DNA of 14,945 bases from CAZVFE01 sp964626405 (GCA_964626405.1 CAZVFE010000041.1:1-14945), one strand, 5' to 3'; positions 1 through 8,256 are shown, counted from the stretch's first letter. Made by a program: numbers and translations. The notes: generated from the sequence alone by a model not told the origin.

Positions 1-1092
1 CGAATTGGGAATATAGATTTTGAGGGAGAAATGGAAAAAATTACTCCTGGATCAGAATTCATTAAAGAAAAATTAATGGATGAGACTATGGAGCCCATAT
101 ATTTACAAGCTTGGGGTGGTACGAATACTATTGCCAGAGCATTAAAAAGTATAGAGGAAGAAAACAAAAATAAGCCTAATTGGGAGGAAATTCAGAAGAA
201 AATCAATCAAAAGGCAATTATATATACGATTTTAGATCAAGATGACACCTACCAAACGTATATTTCGAAGGTTTGGCCAGATATTTTAGTTTATTATAAT
301 TCAAATCAATTTTGGAGTTTTGCTTATTTCTGGCAAAGGTCAGTTCCTAAAGAATATCAACCCTATTTTGAAGGAGAGTTTATGTCGAAAATAATTTTAA
401 ATAATGGTCCATTATTGAAACAATATTATTCTTGGGGAGATGGACAAAAGCAAGCGGGAGATCCGGAGCATTATGAAGGTGATATTTCACGTTTAAAGGA
501 TAATCAGTTTGGAAAATTTGGACAATATGATTTTTTGTCTGAGGGTGATTCGCCGGCCTTTTTACAATTAGTAAATACAGGATTAGAGAATACAGAGCAT
601 CCAAATTATGGTGGTTGGGGAGGAAGATTCAAAAAATCAGACGAAAACCCAAGGAAATATGTGGATGCGGAGGATTTCAATCCGTTTTCAAATAAAATTG
701 ATTCTGATTTTCCGCAAGCCAGATGGGCTAAAGATATGCAAATGGATTTTGCAGCAAGAGCTGAATGGTGTGTTAAAAGTTTTGAGGAGGCCAACCATGC
801 TCCTAAAATTAGAATAAAAGAGGGTAACCACCATGCAATAAAAATTGGAGATGAATTAAATTTAACCTTAATGGGGAATGATGTAGATCAAGATGAGATC
901 AAATTTTCTGCCTTTTCATATGCTGAAGTGGGTGATGGTGCAGCAAATATATCAGTAGAGGGCGAGCGTTTAATTCTTTCTTTACCAGAAAGTACTGCTT
1001 CAGGAGATGAATACCATATCATTGTAGAAGGACAAGATAATGGTTCTATTCCTTTGAAGGGGTACCAAAGAATTATTTTGAAAGTCCTTTAA
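1..1092 (+). CDS. DUF1593 / Sde182-like nucleoside-hydrolase-fold protein, 5' end outside window
   Basis: This is the C-terminal part of a secreted DUF1593 protein (cellulose-binding Sde182 type, nucleoside-hydrolase-like fold). The frame is open to base 1 with no stop, and the ATG at 31 lies inside the fold, so the true start is upstream of the window. Numbered from that internal Met, PIYLQAWGGTNTIARAL (about 22-38), a DQDDTY stretch (about 70-75) and EGDSPAFL followed by GGWGGRF match the blocks I know from the family. The last ~95 residues (about 258-353), after APKIRIKEG, look like the Ig-like C-terminal domain that usually follows. The family is common in polysaccharide-utilisation clusters; carbohydrate binding has been reported, but a hydrolytic activity is not settled. 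The gene ends 9 bp before the next one, so the two are probably co-transcribed. The family call is firm; the biochemical role is open. Confidence 0.85.
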   Translation, partial: RIGNIDFEGEMEKITPGSEFIKEKLMDETMEPIYLQAWGGTNTIARALKSIEEENKNKPNWEEIQKKINQKAIIYTILDQDDTYQTYISKVWPDILVYYNSNQFWSFAYFWQRSVPKEYQPYFEGEFMSKIILNNGPLLKQYYSWGDGQKQAGDPEHYEGDISRLKDNQFGKFGQYDFLSEGDSPAFLQLVNTGLENTEHPNYGGWGGRFKKSDENPRKYVDAEDFNPFSNKIDSDFPQARWAKDMQMDFAARAEWCVKSFEEANHAPKIRIKEGNHHAIKIGDELNLTLMGNDVDQDEIKFSAFSYAEVGDGAANISVEGERLILSLPESTASGDEYHIIVEGQDNGSIPLKGYQRIILKVL

Positions 1093-1101
1093 TCTTTAAA
1101 A

Positions 1102-3024
1102 ATGAAACAATTTATTCTCTTTTTGTTTTCTCCTCTTATCCTTATTTCACAAAATTTATCTGGGATTACGGGGGTCAGAGATTATTCTTATAATAATCTA
1201 GATGCCTATAAAAATGATGTGAAACATTATCCGGAAATTGTTTTGGCAGAAATTCCTGAAGATTCATTAATTGAAGAAAAATTGAATTTTGTTTATAAAT
1301 CAGATCCAAGGGATTTAAAAATGGATTATTTTGGTCCGAAAACGAAAGAAGAACTTCCAGCATTGATGTTTATTCATGGAGGAGGTTGGAGAACGGGAGA
1401 TAAGAGTCAGCATATTCCGATGGCAAGGGCATTGGCCAAAAGGGGTATTCGTGTATTTTTAATAGAGTACAGACTTTCAACAGAGGCTTTATATCCAGCA
1501 GCGATGATTGATGCCCATGCTGCATTAAATTATTTATTTGAGCATTCAAAGGAATTTAATATTAAACGCAATCATATTACTGTTGGGGGATTTTCTGCAG
1601 GTGGACAAATGTCTGCCTTATTGGGTTCAACATGGGACGAGGAGATTTATGGGAAGACGAAAAAGGAAAACAAGATTTATTCAGTAATTGATTTAGATGG
1701 GATTTTAGCCTATATTCACCCGGAATCTGGAGAAGGGGATGATAGTAAAAAATTAAGTGCTGCAACCCAGTATTTCGGATACAATAATAAGGAGCGACCG
1801 GATTTGTGGAATGAGGCTTCGGCATTGTTTCATGTGTCAAAGGATGATCCACCTGTCTTATTCATCAATAGTGGGGTGGACAGAATGCATGCAGGAAGAG
1901 AGGATTTTCGTAGGAAAATGGATGCTTTTCAAATAAAAACGGAAGTTACGAGTTTTGAAGGATCTCCTCATAGTTTTGTCCTATACGAGCCCTATTTTTC
2001 AAAGGTCATTGATTTAATTGAAGAAAATATAAAAACGAATCAAAATACTCTAATTGTAGATAAGAAGGGTGAAATAAAAACTATTCAAGAGGCCATTAAT
2101 TTGGCAAAGCCGGGGAATGAAATATTCATAAAAAATGGGGAATATAATGAGAAAGTATTTATAGATAGTTTAAAACATGATTTATTTATTGTTGGGGAAT
2201 CGAGAGAAGGGGTAATTTTAATAAATAGTATTGCAAGGGATATTTGGAGATGTTCAAATCCGGATGATTTTGGGGCTGCGGTATTGAATATAAAGGGACA
2301 TGATTTAAGTTTTCGAAATTTAACAATCATTAATAATTATGGAATTTTGGCAGAAGGTGATAGGGTAATCCCTTGTAATAATGCCTCAGGAAAAACTGTA
2401 GTGAGTACAGTTCAAAATTATGCTTTACCAAGAGAAGCGGGGGAAAAGGAAGGGGAAAAGATTGTTCGAAAAGATGGGCATCAGTTTGCGGTTAGGGCAA
2501 TGCCAGGAGGCATAAAATTAGCTTTTGTAAATTGCAGTTTTATATCTGGGGGTGGAGATACTGTTTCTCCCTGGGATGTAGAAAACGGAAAATATTATTT
2601 TAATTCTTGTAGTTTTGAGGGGGGAGTGGATTTATATTGTCCGAGGGGAAATGCCTATGCCATCAATTGTGAGTTTATTTGTCATAATATGAGTGCGGCG
2701 ATGTGGCATGATGGTTCTGGAAATGAGGGGGATAAAAATGTAATTATTCAATCGAAATTTAGAGGGGATGAGGGATATAAATTGGGGAGGTATCATCGGG
2801 AGGCACAAATATATTTAATTGATTGTGAATATGATGAAAATATGGCTGATGCAGAGATTTATCAAGCAGGGGACAGAAAATTATCTTGGGGACATAGAAT
2901 ATATTATTTTGGTTCAAAGAAATCAGGAAAACAATTTAAGTGGTTAGAGAATAATATTGAATTGGAGAGAAAGGATTTAAATTTTAATTGGGTTTTTAAA
3001 GGTAATTGGCAATTAAAATTATAA
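1102..3024 (+). CDS. Secreted alpha/beta-hydrolase esterase fused to pectinesterase-like beta-helix
   Basis: This 640-residue protein has a signal peptide (about 1-17, ending near LISQ) and two enzyme domains. Residues ~60-312 form an alpha/beta-hydrolase of the carboxylesterase/acetyl-xylan-esterase-like group: HGGGW oxyanion motif at 92-96, nucleophile S165 in GGFSAGG, and probable D260 and H290 (GSPHSF) completing the triad. Residues ~315-640 resemble pectin methylesterase (CE8), starting at IVDKKGEIKTIQEAINLAKPG. The expected pectinesterase residues can be placed: Q461 (GHQFAVRA), D486 (GGGDT), D510 (GGVD) and R563 (YKLGRY). The likely job is removal of acetyl and methyl esters from pectin-like chains in the periplasm or outside the cell, preparing them for lyases or glycosidases. 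Substrate is inferred from the fold; the helix domain is divergent (about 412-458 aligns poorly), so another esterified uronan is possible. It sits mid-operon. Confidence 0.88.
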   Translation: MKQFILFLFSPLILISQNLSGITGVRDYSYNNLDAYKNDVKHYPEIVLAEIPEDSLIEEKLNFVYKSDPRDLKMDYFGPKTKEELPALMFIHGGGWRTGDKSQHIPMARALAKRGIRVFLIEYRLSTEALYPAAMIDAHAALNYLFEHSKEFNIKRNHITVGGFSAGGQMSALLGSTWDEEIYGKTKKENKIYSVIDLDGILAYIHPESGEGDDSKKLSAATQYFGYNNKERPDLWNEASALFHVSKDDPPVLFINSGVDRMHAGREDFRRKMDAFQIKTEVTSFEGSPHSFVLYEPYFSKVIDLIEENIKTNQNTLIVDKKGEIKTIQEAINLAKPGNEIFIKNGEYNEKVFIDSLKHDLFIVGESREGVILINSIARDIWRCSNPDDFGAAVLNIKGHDLSFRNLTIINNYGILAEGDRVIPCNNASGKTVVSTVQNYALPREAGEKEGEKIVRKDGHQFAVRAMPGGIKLAFVNCSFISGGGDTVSPWDVENGKYYFNSCSFEGGVDLYCPRGNAYAINCEFICHNMSAAMWHDGSGNEGDKNVIIQSKFRGDEGYKLGRYHREAQIYLIDCEYDENMADAEIYQAGDRKLSWGHRIYYFGSKKSGKQFKWLENNIELERKDLNFNWVFKGNWQLKL

Positions 3025-3038
3025 ATTTATTCAAAAAA

Positions 3039-3054
3039 ATAAACCTATAATAAT
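3039..3054 (+). promoter_or_regulatory. A/T-rich leader with TAAACCTAT motif before the Gfo/Idh gene
   Basis: The 30-bp gap before the oxidoreductase ends in ATAAACCTATAATAAT, directly followed by ATG. TAAACCTAT recurs before the sugar isomerase at 8268-8276 on the minus strand, and TAAACCGAT occurs before the lipoprotein at 5215. No purine-rich Shine-Dalgarno sequence is seen here, so the motif may help initiation or be part of a common leader. This is inference from three sites in AT-rich DNA. Confidence 0.3.
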
Positions 3055-4143
3055 ATGAAAACAAGGAGAGAGTTTGTTCAAACTTTAGCAGTTCCCTTTA
3101 TTGGCTATCCATTATTAAAAAATTCAAAATTTACTTATCCAGAGGAAAAAGTTCTACGAGTAGCTTTATTAGGATTAGGCTCCTATGCGGAGAGAGTTGC
3201 GAATGCGATGCAGGACTGTAAGCGCGCAAGAATTACGGGATTGATCAGTGGAACTCCTTCCAAATTAGAATCTTGGAGTAGTAAATATGGTGTTAAAAAA
3301 GAAAACTGTTTTACCTATGAAAATTTGGAGGAGATAATGAATAGGGAAGATATAGATGCAGTTTATATTATTACTCCGAATTCTTTGCATAAGCCATTTG
3401 CAGAGAGAGTGGCAAAATGTAAGAAGCATGTGATATCAGAGAAACCGATGGCTTTAAATGCCAAAGAGGGGGAGGAGATGATAAAGATATGTAAAGAACA
3501 GGGTGTTCAATTATTGGTGGGATATCGAATGCATTTCGAGGCTATAACGCAAGAGATTGTAAAAAGACAGCGGGCTGGGGAATTTGGGAAGACCTTATTT
3601 TTTCAAGGATTATCGGGATTTATAATTGGGGATCCGAATCAATGGCGATTAAATGCTGCATTGGCTGGTGGTGGTGCGATGATGGATATTGGTATTTATT
3701 CGATTAATGGGGCAAGATATATGTTGGGGGAGGAACCAGTTTGGGTGACCGCACAAGAAACTAAAACTAATCCTGTAAAATTTAAGGAAGGGGTTGATGA
3801 AACCATTACTTTTCAGATGGGATTTCCATCTGGGGCGATCGCTTCTTGCTTATCAACTTATTCATTAAATAATTTGGATAAATTTTATTTAAATGGTACA
3901 AAGGGATTTGCTGAGATGCAACCATCTACTGGTTATGGGCCAATCAAAGGAAGGACAAATAAGGGGGAAATAAAAGCAGAACATAGGACCCATCAGACTG
4001 TACAAATGGATAATTTTGCGGGGATAATTTTGGATGGGGAAAAGCCATTTATTCCAGTGGATGGAGAAGAAGGATTAAAAGATTTAAAAATTATTGATGC
4101 GATATTTAAAGCAGTAAAATCAGGAAAAAAAGAAAAAATATAA
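3055..4143 (+). CDS. Tat-exported Gfo/Idh/MocA family oxidoreductase (glucose-fructose-oxidoreductase-like)
   Basis: This 362-residue NAD(P)-dependent sugar oxidoreductase begins with a twin-arginine signal (TRREFVQTLA, R4-R5, then a hydrophobic stretch to about residue 21), so it is probably exported folded with its cofactor bound. The Rossmann loop is GLGSYA (40-45). The hallmark EKP is at 129-131, with K130 the expected catalytic lysine. GYRMHFE (156-162) and the GGGAMMDIGIY block (205-215, with D211 and Y215) follow as in the family; the GYR.HFE form resembles periplasmic glucose-fructose oxidoreductases. Length is normal. It lies 30 bp after the esterase gene and 2 bp before the Kelch gene, so it probably oxidises a sugar or uronic acid released by the neighbouring enzymes. 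The exact substrate cannot be read from sequence; other members are dehydrogenases or glycosidases (for example GH109), which keep the same fold. Confidence 0.9.
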   Translation: MKTRREFVQTLAVPFIGYPLLKNSKFTYPEEKVLRVALLGLGSYAERVANAMQDCKRARITGLISGTPSKLESWSSKYGVKKENCFTYENLEEIMNREDIDAVYIITPNSLHKPFAERVAKCKKHVISEKPMALNAKEGEEMIKICKEQGVQLLVGYRMHFEAITQEIVKRQRAGEFGKTLFFQGLSGFIIGDPNQWRLNAALAGGGAMMDIGIYSINGARYMLGEEPVWVTAQETKTNPVKFKEGVDETITFQMGFPSGAIASCLSTYSLNNLDKFYLNGTKGFAEMQPSTGYGPIKGRTNKGEIKAEHRTHQTVQMDNFAGIILDGEKPFIPVDGEEGLKDLKIIDAIFKAVKSGKKEKI

Positions 4144-4145
4144 AG

Positions 4146-5126
4146 ATGAAAAAAATATTATTAGTATCGATTTTGTGTATGATGCCTAAATTGATGATGT
4201 CACAAACATTTGACAAAGAATGGACGGTTGAGGAGATAAGTAAACATGGTTCAAAGAGGCATGAGAGTAGTTTTGTTGAATGTAATGGTAAATTATATGC
4301 ATTGGGGGGAAGAGGAGAAAGACCGATTGAGGAATATAATCCGCAGACGCATGAATGGAATTTTGTAGCTGATGCTCCGATGGAGTTTAATCATTTTCAG
4401 GCCTTGAGTTTTAAGGGGGAGATTTATGTAATTGCGGCTTTTCAGGGAAGGTATCCACATGAAACTCCTATTAAAAATATATTGATATTTAATCCCGAGA
4501 GGAAAGAGTGGAGGGAGGGTCCGGAGATTCCGAAGGAGCGTTTAAGAGGCTCAGTGGGAGTATTTGGGCGAGGAGATAAAATATATTTAGTAAGTGGGAT
4601 ATTGGATGGACATTGGGATGGAAATGTAAAGTGGTTTGATGAATATGATACAAAGACAGGGGAGTGGAAGATACTCCCTGATATTCCGCATGAGCGAGAT
4701 CATTTTTCTGCGGCAATCATCGGAGATAGGGTTTATGTAGCTGGGGGGAGAATGTCGTCTGCGAAAACGAATAAGGTATTAGAGAGGACTGTTGGGGAGG
4801 TTGATGTATTTGATTTTAAGAAAGGAAAATGGGAGACGATTGAAGAGGGGATACCGACGCAGAGGGCAGGAACAAGTAGTTTGGGAATTGGGAGATATTT
4901 GGTTGTCATGAATGGGGAGAGTAAGGATCAGGTGCCGGGGCATACTGAAGTGGAGGTTTATGACACGAAGAAGGGGCGATGGTTTAGTTTGCCGGGATTG
5001 AAGCAAGGTCGTCATGGATGTGGGATAGCATATATGGGGGGGAAGATATATGTTGCGAATGGGAGTGGGAATCGAGGGGGCGGACCTGAGATGGATGAGG
5101 TGGAATTTTTAAATTTTAAACCATGA
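4146..5126 (+). CDS. Secreted Kelch-repeat beta-propeller protein
   Basis: This 326-residue protein has a short signal peptide (about 1-20, ending MMSQ) followed by a Kelch beta-propeller. Blades are visible as repeated YALGG, YVIAA, YLVSG, YVAGG and YVANG strands (about residues 51, 94, 147, 197 and 302) and by the spaced tryptophans W71, W122, W174, W229 and W279 in E-W, K-W or R-W pairs, giving about six blades. Similar proteins are often labelled galactose oxidase or mutarotase-like, but no copper-site or catalytic motif is evident, so binding or epimerisation of a sugar is only a guess. The start lies 2 bp after the upstream stop, so translation is probably coupled. Base use is strikingly G-rich on the coding strand (runs of 6 G at 4743-4748 and 7 G at about 5036-5042), unlike the genes that follow. 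Confidence 0.85.
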   Translation: MKKILLVSILCMMPKLMMSQTFDKEWTVEEISKHGSKRHESSFVECNGKLYALGGRGERPIEEYNPQTHEWNFVADAPMEFNHFQALSFKGEIYVIAAFQGRYPHETPIKNILIFNPERKEWREGPEIPKERLRGSVGVFGRGDKIYLVSGILDGHWDGNVKWFDEYDTKTGEWKILPDIPHERDHFSAAIIGDRVYVAGGRMSSAKTNKVLERTVGEVDVFDFKKGKWETIEEGIPTQRAGTSSLGIGRYLVVMNGESKDQVPGHTEVEVYDTKKGRWFSLPGLKQGRHGCGIAYMGGKIYVANGSGNRGGGPEMDEVEFLNFKP

Positions 5127-5214
5127 AGCTCCCCACCCGCCACCCAAAATTTAAGCGAAAATTTAATGATTACCTAAAAGTAAATTGATAAAGATTTAAA
5201 CCGATTTTTATGAA
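5127..5214 (+). promoter_or_regulatory. 88-bp gap with leader motif TAAACCGAT; possible promoter for the lipoprotein gene
   Basis: This is the largest gene-free gap in the window. It starts C-rich just after the Kelch stop and becomes A/T-rich. TAAACCGAT (5197-5205) lies 9 nt before the ATG at 5215 and resembles the leaders before the genes at 3055 and 8256. An earlier ATG at 5210 runs into a stop after one codon. I find no convincing Bacteroidota -33/-7 pair (TTG, TAnnTTTG) and no GC-rich hairpin with a T run. A promoter here is plausible because of the gap and the change in base use, but not demonstrated. Confidence 0.35.
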
Positions 5215-7332
5215 ATGAAATTATCAGGAAACTTATTTCTAGGCTTAATTATCTTTTTTATTTTTTCCTGTAATTCGAATCAAATTAATCGGGAAAAGCT
5301 TGTATCTAAATTTAATGTAAACATCCAGGAAATTGATACATTAAATTCCTTATCAATTGGGAATGGTAGATCTGCCATTACGGTAGATATTACAGGTTTA
5401 CAAACCTTTTCAGAAAAATATAAAAAGGGGATGTCGCTCGGACATCTTTCTGAATGGGGGTGGCATAGTTTTCCAAATTCAGAAAATTATTCGATTCAAA
5501 CTGCTTTGGTGGATTTGAATTGGCATGGAAAAAAAATTCCTTATGCCAGACAATTTCCTAAGGGGGATCAAAGAAATATTGCCTCCAATTATATTCGTCA
5601 AAATCCACATAGAATTCATTTGGGAAGTATTCGATGGAAATTAGATGGAAAGCCTATAGATATTCATTCAATTAAAAATATAGATCAAAATTTAAATCTT
5701 TGGGAAGGAAAAATTACGAGTAATTTTGAATTGGAGGGGGAGAAAATTGAAGTCATTACTGCCTATTCACAGGAAAAAGATCAAGTATTTGTTCGTGTTC
5801 ACTCTAAATTATTGAAAAATAATCGGTTGGGAATAGAGATTCGCTATCCTTATCCAACAGATGAGTTTTTAGACGAAGCCGCTTTGTTTGACCCAAAGGA
5901 ATCATCTCGATTGGAACTTGAAAAAATTAAAGAAAATAGCTATTCAATAAAAAGAGAATTAGATGATTTTCAATATTATTCAAATATTCATTCTTCCTTG
6001 AATTTACGTAATTTAGAAAATGATTTTGGATATGAATTTATCCCTTTAGAGTCAAATGAAAATTGGGATTTTTCCATCGAATATAATCCTGAAAAAAGCG
6101 AAAAAACCGTATTAAACTTTGAGGAAAATTTTGATAAAATTGAAAGGAATTTTAATGAATTTTGGAATAAGACTGGATTAATTGAATTGGATGGGAAAGG
6201 AGACCCAAGGGCGAATGAACTTCAGAGAAGAGAAATTTTATCCCTTTATTTATTAAAAATTAATAATTCAGGAAATTTCCCACCTCAGGAAACTGGGTAT
6301 GTGAGTAATTCATGGTATGGAAAACCTCATATGGAAATGATATGGTGGCATTCCACTCCTTTTGCTTTGTATAACCAGGAAACTATCTTAAAAAGCCAAA
6401 TGAATTGGTATAAAATTGCAAAGGAAAATGCAAGGATTATTGCAGACCGACAAGGTTTTAAGGGTTTTAGGTGGCAAAAAATGACGGATAATGATGGACA
6501 AGAAACGGCCTCTTCAGTTGGATCATATTTAATTTGGCAGCAACCACATCCAATTTATTTTCTAGAAACTTTATTTCAAATTGAAAAAGATTCTAGCATT
6601 TTAAAAGAATTTGAGGATATCATTGTTGGAACTGCTGATTTTATGGCAAGCTTTGCTTGGTATGATGTTGAAAAAGATGCCTATATTTTAGGACCAGGAA
6701 TCATTCCTGCGCAAGAACGATTTGATCCGGTTACTACCATTAATCCAACATATGAATTGGCCTATTGGAAATGGGCTTTAGGAAAAGCCATTGAATGGGA
6801 AAAAAGATTGGGGAAATTACCTCCAAAAGAATGGATGGAAGTAGAAAAAAAACTATCTCCCCTACCTATTCAGAAGGATCTGTATTTATTTACTGAAAAT
6901 GCACAAGATTCTTATTCAAATAAAAGATATCATACAGACCATCCTGCTGTTTTAGGAACATTCGGAATGCTCCCTAAAACTACTTTTATAGATGAAAAAA
7001 TCATGTTAAATACCTATAATAAAATAAAAGAAATTTGGGTTTGGGAGGATACATGGGGATGGGATTTCCCAATGGCAGCCATGACAGCAGCCAGATTAGG
7101 ATTAAAAGAAGAAGCGGTGGATGTACTTTTAATGCCGATCATAACAAATACTTTTTTAAAGAATGGTCATAATTATCAAACGGAAAGATTACGATTATAC
7201 CTTCCTGGAAATGGTGGATTTCTTACAGCATTGGCAATGATGACAAATGGGTGGATAGACTCCAAAGAAAAACATCCTGGTATTCCTGATAATTGGGAGG
7301 TAAAAATCGAAAATATGAATAAAGGATTTTAA
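5215..7332 (+). CDS. Lipoprotein with (alpha/alpha)6-barrel, six-hairpin glycosidase-like fold
   Basis: This 705-residue protein begins with a lipoprotein signal (IIFFIFSC, Cys19 the predicted lipid anchor). Residues ~45-290 look like an N-terminal beta-sandwich, with the block LSIGNGRSAITVDITGLQTF (46-65) and then SEWGWHSFPN (79-88). Residues ~305-690 look like an (alpha/alpha)6 barrel: SWYGKPHMEMIWWHSTPFAL (366-385), GPGIIPAQERF (493-503) and WEDTWGWDFPM (610-620). The layout recalls the GH65/GH95 superfamily. By analogy with the GPDE motif of GH65, E501 is a candidate general acid, and the WWH block a sugar-binding site. I do not recognise a characterised family, so the substrate is unknown; a glycan with uronic acid, fucose or galactose fits the neighbours. 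It should face the periplasm or the cell surface. It ends 3 bp before an opposing gene. Fold class is likely; activity is inference. Confidence 0.7.
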   Translation: MKLSGNLFLGLIIFFIFSCNSNQINREKLVSKFNVNIQEIDTLNSLSIGNGRSAITVDITGLQTFSEKYKKGMSLGHLSEWGWHSFPNSENYSIQTALVDLNWHGKKIPYARQFPKGDQRNIASNYIRQNPHRIHLGSIRWKLDGKPIDIHSIKNIDQNLNLWEGKITSNFELEGEKIEVITAYSQEKDQVFVRVHSKLLKNNRLGIEIRYPYPTDEFLDEAALFDPKESSRLELEKIKENSYSIKRELDDFQYYSNIHSSLNLRNLENDFGYEFIPLESNENWDFSIEYNPEKSEKTVLNFEENFDKIERNFNEFWNKTGLIELDGKGDPRANELQRREILSLYLLKINNSGNFPPQETGYVSNSWYGKPHMEMIWWHSTPFALYNQETILKSQMNWYKIAKENARIIADRQGFKGFRWQKMTDNDGQETASSVGSYLIWQQPHPIYFLETLFQIEKDSSILKEFEDIIVGTADFMASFAWYDVEKDAYILGPGIIPAQERFDPVTTINPTYELAYWKWALGKAIEWEKRLGKLPPKEWMEVEKKLSPLPIQKDLYLFTENAQDSYSNKRYHTDHPAVLGTFGMLPKTTFIDEKIMLNTYNKIKEIWVWEDTWGWDFPMAAMTAARLGLKEEAVDVLLMPIITNTFLKNGHNYQTERLRLYLPGNGGFLTALAMMTNGWIDSKEKHPGIPDNWEVKIENMNKGF

Positions 7333-7335
7333 ATT

Positions 7336-8256
7336 TTACATTTTAGAGACAATATCTTTCATCTTTTCCAAACCCGTTTTGGCAACCAATAATGGATCTA
7401 ATTTATACAAATCTCGATTAAATAATTCTAAAGAAATTACCTTAGGTTTTAATACCTTTAATACATTAGCAATAGGGGCTTCTCCATCCCCAGCATAAAT
7501 TCTATCTGCATCTTTGATGGTCTTCGGATTAATATTAGTCGTATAATCATTCATATGAAAAACTTCGATTGCATCATTTCCAACAATGTGTAAAGATTCA
7601 AAGGAAGATTCCCCTTTATAAATATGAAATATATCTAACAGTAATTTAGCATTTGGATTACCTGAGGCAGAGGCAACATATAATACCTCCTGGACTTTAT
7701 TAAGATTAGTAGAATGACCCCATAGTTCCAAAATTGGATTAACTCCCATTTTTTCACCAATTTCCAAAATTGCATTATATCGCTCCGCAATTTTATCTAA
7801 ATTCATTTTAGGTATCGTGGTTGCTCCCATTGGTGGTGCTGCGGTCCGTGGACAACCCAATTCTTGCAACCATTCCATTTCTTGTTTTATTTGGTCTAAT
7901 GCTTTTGATCGAACATTAGGATCATCTACAATCCACTGTGCAAAACCAATTGCATTTTGAATTTTAATACCTGAATCATTAATCAATGATTTTGCCTCCT
8001 GAATCGTACCGCCTGAATCAAAATATTTCTGCAAAGTTGGTACCCAGATCTCACAAGAACCATATCCAGCCTTAGCTGCAACCTTTATTTCATTCAAAAA
8101 TCCAATGTTTTGCCCCATTATCGTACTCATATTTAATGAATACTCATAATCTTTATTTTCTAGATATTGACTCTTATCAAAATTAAGATTTGAATAAAAG
8201 GGAATTGAAGCAAGTGCGGTCGACTTTAATAAATTTCTTCTGGAAATATTTTTCAT
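7336..8256 (-). CDS. Tat-exported sugar phosphate isomerase/epimerase-like TIM barrel (xylose isomerase-like)
   Basis: This 306-residue protein starts with a twin-arginine signal, SRRNLLKSTALASIPF (R6-R7), then a xylose-isomerase-like TIM barrel of the IolE/sugar-isomerase group. Residues at the usual metal-site positions are present: E177 (ILELWGH), D208 with H211 (LLLDIFHIY), H234 (VFHMND) and E277 (ISLELF). The Arg-type residue of the site is not assigned with certainty. The expected reaction is aldose-ketose isomerisation or epimerisation of a free sugar in the periplasm, but many exported members have no known substrate. Its length fits the family once the signal is counted. It is transcribed against the glycosidase-like gene (3-bp gap at the stops) and divergently from the phosphatase-like gene. 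A TAAACCTAT leader lies 11 nt before its ATG. It probably works with the exported Gfo/Idh enzyme. Confidence 0.87.
   Translation of the reverse strand: MKNISRRNLLKSTALASIPFYSNLNFDKSQYLENKDYEYSLNMSTIMGQNIGFLNEIKVAAKAGYGSCEIWVPTLQKYFDSGGTIQEAKSLINDSGIKIQNAIGFAQWIVDDPNVRSKALDQIKQEMEWLQELGCPRTAAPPMGATTIPKMNLDKIAERYNAILEIGEKMGVNPILELWGHSTNLNKVQEVLYVASASGNPNAKLLLDIFHIYKGESSFESLHIVGNDAIEVFHMNDYTTNINPKTIKDADRIYAGDGEAPIANVLKVLKPKVISLELFNRDLYKLDPLLVAKTGLEKMKDIVSKM

Noticed and set aside
31..33. ATG at 31 as the start of the DUF1593 gene
   Set aside because: The frame is open to base 1 and the family fold should begin well before this point, so it is an internal Met.
4146..5126. True galactose oxidase
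   Set aside because: The protein is about half the usual length and lacks a visible Tyr-Cys copper site; only the Kelch propeller is supported.
5111..5169. AAATTT-rich inverted repeats after the Kelch gene as a terminator
   Set aside because: The stems would be A/T only and there is no T run after a GC-rich hairpin; self-complementary AAATTT words are expected in this composition.
5210..5212. ATG at 5210 as alternative start for the lipoprotein
   Set aside because: It is followed by one codon and a stop (ATG AAA TGA); the lipoprotein signal is in the frame of the ATG at 5215.
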